From contig CAMVIC010000123.1 in NCBI GenBank assembly GCA_947167435.1, forward strand, positions 1-5,475: a stretch of 5,475 nucleotides of DNA, in the 5' to 3' direction. Each line of letters opens with the position of its first letter. The stretch's first letter is position 1. The translations under genes were made by a program, and so were the position numbers. This stretch comes from an uncultured Clostridia bacterium (lineage in GTDB: Bacteria; Bacillota_A; Clostridia; Oscillospirales; Oscillospiraceae). Of the stretch, positions 1-5,366 are shown in pieces. Below the pieces are notes generated by a model. The model worked only from the letters and a program-made list of their open reading frames with translations, was not told the DNA's origin and did not search any database.

Positions 1-18
1 GCCGCCGGGAGGCCGCCC

Positions 19-1608
19 ATGAGAGCTCTGACAAGAAAATACGGCGCGCTTTTCCTGGCCCTGGTGCTGATTTGCGGCGTCTGCCTGTTCTTTGCCGCGC
101 GCAAGTCCGGCATGTTCATCGACGAGATTTTCACCTACGGCCTGTCCAACAGCCATTACGCCCCCTTCCTGGGGGATATCCACGGCACTCTGGAGAACAC
201 GGTTCTCACCCGGAAGGAACTGCGGGACTATCTGGTGGTGGGGCCGGAGGAGCGCTTTGACTTTGCCTCGGTCTACTATAACCAGACCCGGGACGTGCAC
301 CCGCCCCTCTATTACTGGCTGCTCAACGCAGTCTCTTCCCTGACGCCCGGAAGCTTCAGCCTCTGGGGCGCGCTGGTACTGGATCTGCTGCTGTATCTGC
401 TGACGGCGGTGCTGCTGTACCGGCTGGTGCTGCGCCTGTTCGGCAGCCGCCTGAACGCCGCCGCGGCCGCGGCCCTGTACGGGCTTTGCGCGGTGGGCCT
501 GTCCACCATGCTGATGATCCGCATGTACGTGCTGATGACGGCGTTGACGGTGCTGCTGGCCCTGCTGGTAACCCGGCTGATGCAGACCGGGGAAAAGCGG
601 CTGTGCCCGCTCATCGGTCTGACCGTTTTTCTGGGCCTGATGACCCAGTACTACTATGTGTTTTATGCCTTTTTCCTGTGCGCCGCCTATGTGCTGTACG
701 CGCTGCTGCACCGGAAATGGCAGGAGGCTGTGCGCTTTTCCCTCTGGGCCTTCGCTGGGGTTGGACTGCTGGTTCTGGCCTTCCCCGCCTGCCTGGACCA
801 GCTTTTTGCCGACCACATCGTCTCCGGCGGCAGCGCCCTGGAAAACCTGAAAAACACCGCCCAGTACGGCAGGCGCTTTAAGCATATCGGGGACTATCTG
901 CGCTTTACCGGCATGCGCTCTCCCCGGTATCTGGCCATGGCGGTGGGCGCGGCGCTGCTGCTTCTCTCGCCCCGGCTCCTGCGCGCCGCCCGGGAAAAGA
1001 AGCCGGACCTGACGGCGCTGTGGGTGCTGCTGCCAGCATACATTGCGGGGGCGGCCGTGGTCATCCTCTCTCCCGTAAACGAGGAGCGCTACGTTTACAA
1101 CCTGATTCCCCTCTATGTCGCCACGCTGAGCCTGGGGATTTACCTGCTGTTCTTCGCCCTGGGCGACTTTCCGAAGGCGGGCCTGGTCAAGGGGACGCTG
1201 TTTCTGGCGGTGCTGGCCTTTGCGGTGCTCATGGCGCGGACCGTGCAGCCGGAATACCTGTATACCGTCTATCGGGACTATGACCACGCGATGGCGGAAT
1301 ACGCCGACGGCCCCTGCATCTATCTGGACGCGGGCTTTCACGAGCCGCTGACCCAGGACCTGCAGCAGCTTCTGTTTTTTGAGGACGTGCTGGTCACGCC
1401 GGGCGGGGACGAGCCTGCCGTTCAGGAGTATCTATCCCGCTATCCGGAGGCGGCGCACTGTGTGGTCTTCGTGGACGTCGACCGCTTCTGGTCCAGCGGC
1501 TATGACCCGGACCAGGTGCTGCCCGTGCTGCTGGAGCACACGGACTTTCAGTCAAGCGAGCTGCTGTACTGGAACTACCTCTCCAAAGCCTATGTGCTGA
1601 ACAAATGA
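19..1608 (+). CDS. Polytopic GT-C (PMT/ArnT-like) glycosyltransferase
   Basis: Predicted integral membrane sugar transferase of the GT-C fold (PMT_2/GT39/GT83-like). These enzymes take a sugar from a polyprenyl-phosphate donor on the outer face of the membrane. The protein has 529 residues. An N-terminal helix (about 8-27) is followed by D35-E36 at the start of the first external loop, the usual position of the catalytic acid pair. The loop ends in DVHPPLYYWLL (92-102), a hallmark of bacterial GT-C enzymes; RMY (168-170) and NEERYVYN (354-361) also fit. Further helices lie at about 112-138, 150-190, 195-231, 242-265, 306-326, 333-355, 362-384 and 388-410. Residues 411-529 form a soluble, probably extracytoplasmic tail. 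The start is backed by GGGAGG at 8-13. The next gene, 10 bases downstream, is a GT2 enzyme and the third is GtrA-like, so this is probably the final transferase of that trio. Acceptor and sugar are unknown. Family call is firm; exact subfamily is not. Confidence 0.85.
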   Translation: MRALTRKYGALFLALVLICGVCLFFAARKSGMFIDEIFTYGLSNSHYAPFLGDIHGTLENTVLTRKELRDYLVVGPEERFDFASVYYNQTRDVHPPLYYWLLNAVSSLTPGSFSLWGALVLDLLLYLLTAVLLYRLVLRLFGSRLNAAAAAALYGLCAVGLSTMLMIRMYVLMTALTVLLALLVTRLMQTGEKRLCPLIGLTVFLGLMTQYYYVFYAFFLCAAYVLYALLHRKWQEAVRFSLWAFAGVGLLVLAFPACLDQLFADHIVSGGSALENLKNTAQYGRRFKHIGDYLRFTGMRSPRYLAMAVGAALLLLSPRLLRAAREKKPDLTALWVLLPAYIAGAAVVILSPVNEERYVYNLIPLYVATLSLGIYLLFFALGDFPKAGLVKGTLFLAVLAFAVLMARTVQPEYLYTVYRDYDHAMAEYADGPCIYLDAGFHEPLTQDLQQLLFFEDVLVTPGGDEPAVQEYLSRYPEAAHCVVFVDVDRFWSSGYDPDQVLPVLLEHTDFQSSELLYWNYLSKAYVLNK

Positions 1609-1618
1609 GGAAACTGCC

Positions 1619-2542
1619 ATGTTATCTGTGATTTTACCCGCATACAACGAGGAGGCCATGATTCCGGTGGCCGCCAAAACCATCCCGGACATTCTCGACG
1701 CCGCGGAAATCCCCTATGAGCTGCTGTTTGTGGACGACGGCTCCCGGGACAAAACCTGGACGGAGATTCAATCCGCCGCCCGGCAGAACAGCCATGTGAC
1801 GGGCGTCCATTTCAGCCGGAATTTCGGCAAGGAGGCCGCCATGTTTGCCGGGCTGGAGCAGGCCCGGGGCGACTGCTGCGCCGTGATGGACTGCGACCTG
1901 CAGCACCCGCCGGAGAAGCTGGTGGAGATGTACCGGCTCTGGGAGCAGGGCTTTGAGGTGGTGGAGGGCATCAAGGAGGACCGGGGCGAGGAGACCGGGT
2001 TCCACCGCTTCGCCGCCAACAGCTTTTACGGAATCATCAGCCGGGCCACCGGCATGGACATGAGCTCCTCCTCCGACTTCAAGCTTCTGGACCGGAAGGT
2101 GGTGGACGCCCTCAACCAGATGCCGGAGCGAAACGTCTTTTTCCGCGCCCTGTCCTTCTGGGTGGGCTTCAGGCGCACCACGGTCTCCTACCGGGTGCAG
2201 GAGCGCACCGCAGGGGAGAGCAAGTGGTCCACCCGCTCCCTCATCAAATACGCCATCAGCAACATCGGCTCCTTCTCCTCCGCGCCGCTGCACATCATCA
2301 CGGTGCTGGGCCTTGTCATGCTGGTCACCGCGGTGGTCTTCGGCCTGGTGGCCCTGGTGCAGAAGCTCACCGGTCAGGCTCTGGGCGGCTTTACCACCGT
2401 CATTTTGCTGCTGCTCTTCTCCAGCAGCCTTGTCATGATCAGTCTGGGCATCATCGGCTTTTACACCGCCCGGATTTATGAGGAGCTGAAGGGCCGGCCC
2501 CGGTATATCATCTCTCAGATCTGCGGGAGGGACGAATCATGA
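1619..2542 (+). CDS. GT2 polyprenyl-phosphate glycosyltransferase (GtrB/CsbB/DPM1-like)
   Basis: Predicted to transfer a sugar from a nucleotide donor to undecaprenyl phosphate on the cytoplasmic face of the membrane. The 307-residue length is normal for GtrB/CsbB/YkcC proteins. The N-terminal GT-A domain shows ILPAYNEE (5-12), VDDGSRD (38-44), FSRNFGKEAAM (65-75) and the metal-binding MDCDLQHPPE (90-99, D91 and D93). SDFKLLDR (152-159), SFWVGFR (179-185) and GESKW (199-203) are typical of the polyprenol-phosphate branch. Two helices (about 226-248 and 259-283) anchor the C-terminus. The ribosome site GAGGAAA overlaps the stop codon of the preceding gene, and the stop of this gene overlaps the next start as ATGA, so translation of the three genes is probably coupled. 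All expected catalytic motifs are present. The sugar cannot be read from the sequence. Confidence 0.93.
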   Translation: MLSVILPAYNEEAMIPVAAKTIPDILDAAEIPYELLFVDDGSRDKTWTEIQSAARQNSHVTGVHFSRNFGKEAAMFAGLEQARGDCCAVMDCDLQHPPEKLVEMYRLWEQGFEVVEGIKEDRGEETGFHRFAANSFYGIISRATGMDMSSSSDFKLLDRKVVDALNQMPERNVFFRALSFWVGFRRTTVSYRVQERTAGESKWSTRSLIKYAISNIGSFSSAPLHIITVLGLVMLVTAVVFGLVALVQKLTGQALGGFTTVILLLLFSSSLVMISLGIIGFYTARIYEELKGRPRYIISQICGRDES

Positions 2543-2958
2543 TCGAAAAAATCAAGGCCCTGTGCGTAAAGCACAGGGAGGTCCTGCTGTATCTGATCTT
2601 CGGCGGACTGACCACGGTGGTGAGCATGCTCACCTTCTGGCTGGCAAACTCCCCCCTGGGCATCCACGAGCTGATTGCCAACATCATCTCCTGGATCTGC
2701 GCGGTGACCTTCGCCTACTTCACCAACGCCAGATGGGTCTTTGACGCAAAGCCCGAAAGCGGCAGGGAGCTTCTGCGCCAGGCGGTGTCCTTCTATGTGG
2801 GGCGGCTGGCCACCCTGGGGGTGGAGGAGGCGATCATCGCCGTCTTCGCCACCTGGCTGGGCTTCAACAGCTTCTGGGTAAAGCTGGCGGCTCAGGTGGT
2901 TGTGGTCATCCTCAACTACGTCATCAGCAAGCTCCTGGTATTCCGGAAGAAAGCATAA
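2539..2958 (+). CDS. GtrA/GtcA-family membrane protein (candidate lipid-linked sugar flippase)
   Basis: Small four-helix membrane protein of the GtrA family, which in phage O-antigen modification and in Gram-positive wall glycosylation is thought to flip undecaprenyl-phosphate-linked sugar across the membrane. The 139-residue length is typical. Visible signatures are YLIFGGLTTVVS (18-29, first helix), the second helix about 45-62 running into FAYFTNARWVFD (58-69, matching the family pattern FxxNxxWVF), a third helix about 85-105, and a fourth ending in NYVISKLLVFRKK (126-138). The start codon overlaps the stop of the GT2 gene (ATGA at 2539-2542). The pairing with a GtrB-like enzyme and a GT-C enzyme strongly supports the role. 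The direct biochemical flipping function is inferred from the family. Confidence 0.93.
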   Translation: MIEKIKALCVKHREVLLYLIFGGLTTVVSMLTFWLANSPLGIHELIANIISWICAVTFAYFTNARWVFDAKPESGRELLRQAVSFYVGRLATLGVEEAIIAVFATWLGFNSFWVKLAAQVVVVILNYVISKLLVFRKKA

Positions 2959-2983
2959 ATCCGTACCGACACAAACCCGCATC

Positions 2984-3041
2984 AAGAAGACGCCGCAGGC
3001 CTCGACAGAACGCGAAGCCTGCGGCGTCTTCTTTTCTTTTT
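2984..3041 (+). terminator. Rho-independent terminator between convergent genes
   Basis: A perfect 17-bp inverted repeat, left arm 2984-3000 and right arm 3017-3033, has a GC-rich core and a 16-base loop. It is followed on the + strand by the T-rich run CTTTTCTTTTT up to 3041. It starts 25 bases after the stop of the GtrA-like gene and abuts the stop of the convergent yitT-like gene at 3041. It is a strong terminator for the glycosyltransferase operon. In the other direction only the CTTCTT end of the stem is T-rich and the sequence then becomes mixed, so termination of the - strand gene here is likely but weaker. Confidence 0.9.
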
Positions 3042-3910
3042 CAATCATCCGTCCTGAAGCCCTCTCCGTGGACCTCGGTGGAATCGGTGACGTAGGTGAA
3101 GGCCGCCGGGTCCGTCTGTTTGATCAGCTTCAGGGTCTGTGCCAGGACGTTCCGGCGGGTGACGGTGATGATCAGCTGCTTGTCCTCCCCGGTATAGCCC
3201 CCCTGGGCGGGCAGAATGGTCGTGCCCCGGTCCATCTGCTCGTTGAGGACCCGGGACACCTCGCTGCCCCGGGCGGTGATGATATAAATCACCTTGGCAT
3301 AGTCGACGCCCTGGGCCAGGGCGTCGATTACCTTGGAGGAGGTCACAATGGCGATGGTGGAATAGAGCGCCACCTCGATCTCCCGGAAGATCATCACGGC
3401 GATGGCCACCACGCTTGCATCGATGATCAGCAGCATCACGCCGGAGCGCACGTTGGGGAAGGCCCTGCGCAGCAGCAGGGTCAGCAGGTCCGTGCCCCCG
3501 GTGCTGATGCCGCGCAGAAACAGCAGGCCGACCCCGAGGCCCGATATGGCGCCGCCCGCCACGGCGGCCAGCAGATTGTCGCTGGTATAGCCGGGCAGCA
3601 GATGGCCGAACAGGTCGATCAGCACCGACAGCAGCACCGTGGACAGCAGGGTCATCACCAGGCTCCTGGTTCCCAGCATCCGCCAGGCGGCCAGCAGCAG
3701 CGGCACGTTCAGAAGAAGGGACCAGACGCCCACGCTGATGGGCGTCACAAAGGCCAGGGCCGTGGCAAGACCGGACACCCCGCCGGGTGCGATGTCGTTG
3801 GGGACGGTGAACACCGCCACGGCCAGCGCCACCAGGGCGCTGCCCAGCAGCACAAAAAGCAAATCCATCATCAGGCCCTTCAGGCCTTTCCGTTCCGTCA
3901 GCTGATTCAT
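3041..3910 (-). CDS. YitT family membrane protein (YitT_membrane + DUF2179)
   Basis: Member of the YitT/YebE family, common multi-copy membrane proteins of Firmicutes whose transport substrate is not established. The chosen start gives 289 residues, a usual length. The N-terminal half has about five hydrophobic helices and the family motif FTVPNDIAPGGVSGLAT (34-50); a second conserved stretch is FLRGISTGGTDLL (131-143), followed by a helix near 157-174. The C-terminal soluble domain (about 206-289) is DUF2179, with GSEVSRVLNE (215-224), RGTTILPAQGGYTGE (228-242), and the closing EVHGEGF (279-285). A longer in-frame start at 3949 is rejected: it lies inside the putative -10 box, while the start at 3910 has GGGAG six bases upstream. 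The gene stands alone, convergent with the glycosyltransferase operon and divergent from abrB. No link to either neighbour is evident. Confidence 0.92.
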   Translation of the reverse strand: MNQLTERKGLKGLMMDLLFVLLGSALVALAVAVFTVPNDIAPGGVSGLATALAFVTPISVGVWSLLLNVPLLLAAWRMLGTRSLVMTLLSTVLLSVLIDLFGHLLPGYTSDNLLAAVAGGAISGLGVGLLFLRGISTGGTDLLTLLLRRAFPNVRSGVMLLIIDASVVAIAVMIFREIEVALYSTIAIVTSSKVIDALAQGVDYAKVIYIITARGSEVSRVLNEQMDRGTTILPAQGGYTGEDKQLIITVTRRNVLAQTLKLIKQTDPAAFTYVTDSTEVHGEGFRTDD

Positions 3911-3916
3911 AGGCGA

Positions 3917-3921
3917 CTCCC
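3917..3921 (-). promoter_or_regulatory. Ribosome binding site fixing the yitT-like start
   Basis: GGGAG on the - strand lies six bases before the ATG at 3910. It supports this start over the upstream in-frame ATG at 3949, which has no comparable site and overlaps the promoter. Confidence 0.75.
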
Positions 3922-3944
3922 GTTTTCCGATTTTCCTGTTATGT

Positions 3945-3973
3945 ATCATACCACATTTTCTGTCCCGTGCCTA
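3945..3973 (-). promoter_or_regulatory. Sigma-A-type promoter of the yitT-like gene (extended -10)
   Basis: On the - strand TATGAT (3950-3945) is preceded by TGG, giving an extended -10. TAGGCA (3973-3968) sits 17 bases upstream as a weak -35 (four of six matches). Transcription would begin near 3938 and leave a leader of about 28 bases before the ATG at 3910. Placement with respect to the ribosome site is good. This is a prediction from the consensus only. Confidence 0.65.
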
Positions 3974-4155
3974 GAGCGGCGCGGAACATTTCCGCCGCCG
4001 GACTGCGGGGCGCCCCCCGGTATGCAAAAAACGGCTGCGGGCAGGTCCGGCGCAACGCAAAGCAGGGAACCGGAAACCACCATTTGCGGCAGGCATACAC
4101 CGCGCTGCGCACAATGGGGCGGTGTCAAAAATATAAAAATAAATCGGATTCCATA
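3974..4155. other. Divergent intergenic spacer with short inverted repeats
   Basis: The non-coding gap between the two divergent genes (3911-4252 in full) holds no convincing gene on either strand; the open frames here lack a ribosome site and any recognisable motif. Seen in it are an imperfect hairpin at 3976-3998 (GCGG and CGGAA arms with a two-base bulge), a GGGGCGCCCC palindrome at 4007-4016, and ACACCGC/GCGGTGT arms at 4097-4103 and 4119-4125. An A/T-rich tract at 4126-4145 lies just upstream of the abrB -35 box, where an UP element would be. Any of these could bind a regulator; none has a known identity. Confidence 0.5.
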
Positions 4156-4183
4156 TTGACCGCCGCCCCAATTATGGTATAAT
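4156..4183 (+). promoter_or_regulatory. Strong sigma-A-type promoter of abrB-like gene
   Basis: TTGACC (4156-4161) and a consensus TATAAT (4178-4183) are separated by 16 bases, and TGG directly before the -10 makes it an extended -10. An A/T-rich block (4126-4145) lies upstream as a possible UP element. The start point would be near 4190, leaving a leader of about 60 bases. In Bacillus AbrB represses its own promoter; whether that holds here is inference. Confidence 0.85.
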
Positions 4184-4199
4184 AATGAATATCACCGGT

Positions 4200-4217
4200 T
4201 GTCCCCTCTTTGGGACG
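4200..4217 (+). other. Small hairpin in the abrB leader
   Basis: GTCCC (4201-4205) pairs with GGGAC (4212-4216) around a six-base loop, extendable by one G-U pair. It lies close to the predicted 5' end of the abrB transcript, upstream of the ribosome site. It may only stabilise the mRNA end; it is too short to call a riboswitch and has no T-run to act as an attenuator. Confidence 0.4.
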
Positions 4218-4241
4218 AGGACACTGGAGGAGATCGAGGAG

Positions 4242-4246
4242 AGGAG
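4242..4246 (+). promoter_or_regulatory. Ribosome binding site fixing the abrB-like start
   Basis: AGGAG lies six bases before the ATG at 4253. A nearer ATG at 4248 is only one base away and gives Met-Leu-stop. The in-frame start far upstream at 4199 falls in the leader and would add 18 residues unlike any AbrB N-terminus. Both argue for the 4253 start. Confidence 0.85.
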
Positions 4247-4252
4247 TATGTT

Positions 4253-4498
4253 ATGAAATCTACGGGGATTGTCCGCAAGGTGGACGAGCTGGGACGGATC
4301 GTCCTGCCCATCGAAATGCGCCGGACACTGGGAATTGAGGAAAAAGATTCTCTGGAGATATATGTTGAGGGGGACAGCATCATTCTCCGGAAGGACCAGT
4401 CTGTCTGCCTGTTCTGCGGCAGTTCAAAGGATATTGTCTCTTTCAAGGGCCACAGCGTGTGCAAGTCCTGCGCCGCGAAGCTTCAGGAAAAATTCTGA
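4253..4498 (+). CDS. AbrB-family transcription regulator with zinc-ribbon-like tail
   Basis: Transition-state-type DNA-binding regulator of 81 residues. Residues 1-48 form the swapped-hairpin (SpoVT/AbrB) domain: MKSTGIVRKVDELGRIVLPI, then EMRRTLGIEEKDSLEIYVEG, nearly the same as the N-terminus of Bacillus AbrB, including the basic residues that contact DNA. The tail differs: C52-x2-C55 and C70-x2-C73 with 14 residues between suggest a zinc ribbon instead of the usual AbrB C-terminal multimer domain. Bacillus AbrB has about 94 residues, so this is a shorter version. It is expected to act as a dimer or tetramer on A/T-rich promoters, perhaps including its own. It is driven by its own promoter and ends before a hairpin that separates it from the convergent methyltransferase gene. 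Target genes cannot be predicted. The symbol abrB is used descriptively in this annotation, because orthology to Bacillus abrB is not proven. Confidence 0.92.
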   Translation: MKSTGIVRKVDELGRIVLPIEMRRTLGIEEKDSLEIYVEGDSIILRKDQSVCLFCGSSKDIVSFKGHSVCKSCAAKLQEKF

Positions 4499-4515
4499 AC
4501 CGAACTGCACATAGG

Positions 4516-4549
4516 GAAAGACCGCGGGGTACAAACCCCGCGGGCTTTC
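4516..4549. terminator. Long hairpin between convergent abrB-like and trmN6-like genes
   Basis: Arms 4516-4530 and 4535-4549 pair over 15 positions with a single A-G mismatch and a four-base loop (ACAA). The nine inner pairs are mostly G-C, and the outer five are GAAAG/CTTTC. The hairpin begins 18 bases after the abrB-like stop and ends 9 bases from the other stop, so it can serve both genes. Each strand has only the short CTTTC at the stem foot rather than a long T-run, so termination could be leaky. Confidence 0.75.
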
Positions 4550-4557
4550 AGCGTGTG

Positions 4558-5271
4558 TCACCGGTGGTAAATGCGCCGGTACTCCGCGCTCTCTCCGCCG
4601 TCCGGCCCGGTGAGAAACAGCGTCGGTTCCACGCGCAGTCCCGGTCTGCCGCCCCGGCGCCCCTCCGCCAGCACCAGGCTTGGCGCGGCCTCCGTCCGAT
4701 GGCAGACCAGGCGCAGCCGCTTGGGCTCCAGCCCGGCACCGTGCATGGCGCAGAAAAGCTCCGACAGCCGCTCCGGCTTGTGCACCAGGCAGAAGCTGCC
4801 GCCGCTGCGCAGCAGCCAGGCCGCCGCCGCGCACAGCTCCTCCAGGCTGCAGTCCGTCTCTCCCCGGGCGCCGGCCCGGGCAGGGTCCGGGGAAAGGGCG
4901 CCGCTTCCCAGGGGATAATAGGGCGGGTTTGCCGCCACAAGGTCGAAGCTGCCGCCGTCAAACAGCTCCCGGTGCCGGCGGATATCCCCCGCTACAATCC
5001 GGCTGCGTTCCGTCAGGCCGTTTCGTTCCATATTCTCTTCCGCAAGCGCCGCCGCTTCCCGCTGCAGCTCCAGCCCGGTCATGTGCAGGGCGGGATTGCG
5101 CCAGAGCAGCAGCAGCGCGATGGCGCCGGAGGCGCAGCCCAGGTCGATCCCCCGCCGCGCCCGCTCCGCCCTGACAAAATCGGCCAGCAACACACAGTCG
5201 GTGCTCAGGCGCACGTGCTCCGCCTGTGCAAAGACCGGCCCGTCCGCCCAGAGCCTCTGAAATTCCGCCAT
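4558..5271 (-). CDS. tRNA1(Val) adenine-N6 methyltransferase-like protein (TrmN6/YabB family)
   Basis: SAM-dependent class I N6-adenine methyltransferase of the TrmN6 (E. coli YfiC, Bacillus YabB) family, which methylates A37 of tRNA-Val. The chosen start gives 237 residues (E. coli enzyme: 245). The N-terminal segment RLSTDCVLLADFV (21-33) corresponds to the conserved 'TDavLLadf' entry of the family. Motif I is DLGCASGAIAL (43-53), the acidic residue after strand 2 lies in GLELQ (66-70), AGDIR (94-98) follows, and the catalytic NPPYY is at 115-119. LVLAEGRRGGRPGL (199-212) resembles the C-terminal strand seen in Gram-positive members. A longer start at 5313 is disfavoured: the ATG at 5271 has GGGGGAG seven bases upstream. 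Convergent with the abrB-like gene. A related rRNA/DNA N6-methyltransferase role is possible, but TrmN6 fits best. Confidence 0.88.
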   Translation of the reverse strand: MAEFQRLWADGPVFAQAEHVRLSTDCVLLADFVRAERARRGIDLGCASGAIALLLLWRNPALHMTGLELQREAAALAEENMERNGLTERSRIVAGDIRRHRELFDGGSFDLVAANPPYYPLGSGALSPDPARAGARGETDCSLEELCAAAAWLLRSGGSFCLVHKPERLSELFCAMHGAGLEPKRLRLVCHRTEAAPSLVLAEGRRGGRPGLRVEPTLFLTGPDGGESAEYRRIYHR

Positions 5272-5278
5272 GGCAATT

Positions 5279-5285
5279 CTCCCCC
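5279..5285 (-). promoter_or_regulatory. Ribosome binding site fixing the trmN6-like start
   Basis: GGGGGAG on the - strand ends seven bases before the ATG at 5271. It is well placed for that start, whereas the ATG at 5313 is preceded only by repeat-like sequence. Confidence 0.75.
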
Positions 5286-5321
5286 TGTAACGGTTCACTA
5301 TCCCCCCATGCAAGGGGAGTC

Positions 5322-5347
5322 CAGAGGGGCCTTCCCCTCTGATTTTT
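5322..5347 (+). repeat. Inverted repeat A, terminator-like on the + strand
   Basis: CAGAGGGG (5322-5329) and CCCCTCTG (5334-5341) form a perfect 8-bp stem with a CCTT loop, followed on the + strand by ATTTTT (5342-5347). It has the form of a rho-independent terminator, yet no + strand gene leads into it. On the - strand it would fall in the leader of the trmN6-like gene. It is best read as part of a composite intergenic repeat. Confidence 0.6.
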
Positions 5348-5366
5348 CGCCTGGTTAGGCGAAAAA
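5343..5366. repeat. Inverted repeat B, perfect 10-bp palindromic arms
   Basis: TTTTTCGCCT (5343-5352) and AGGCGAAAAA (5357-5366) pair perfectly around a GGTT loop. The T5 and A5 arms provide the T-run after repeat A on the + strand and after repeat C on the - strand. The repeat lies one base from A and directly abuts C. Its function is unknown. Confidence 0.7.

Noticed and set aside
1..22. Possible end of a gene left of the window (TGA at 20-22)
   Set aside because: Only six codons are visible; the overlap with the first ATG is suggestive but not enough to call a partial gene.
1634..2293. 219-codon open frame on the - strand
   Set aside because: It lies opposite the well-supported GT2 gene, and its translation is rich in His, Gly and Ala with no recognisable domain.
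4123..4128. TTGACA on the - strand as another -35 box
   Set aside because: No acceptable -10 hexamer is found 16-18 bases downstream.
2900..4159. Long open frame of 419 codons on the + strand
   Set aside because: It runs antisense to the clear YitT-family gene, passes through the terminator hairpin, and has low-complexity His/Gln/Gly-rich translation typical of a GC-rich shadow frame.
3967..4182. Small open frames in the divergent intergenic region, both strands
   Set aside because: They lack ribosome sites and overlap the predicted abrB promoter; the translations show no domain or membrane pattern.
5286..5314. Possible promoter for the trmN6-like gene (TTGCAT on the - strand)
   Set aside because: The best -10 candidate at proper spacing matches only three of six bases, so no promoter is called.
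4459..5358. 299-codon open frame on the + strand
   Set aside because: It is antisense to the methyltransferase gene with its clear NPPYY and DLGCASG motifs. It shows no motif and no ribosome site of its own, and it runs into the inverted repeats.
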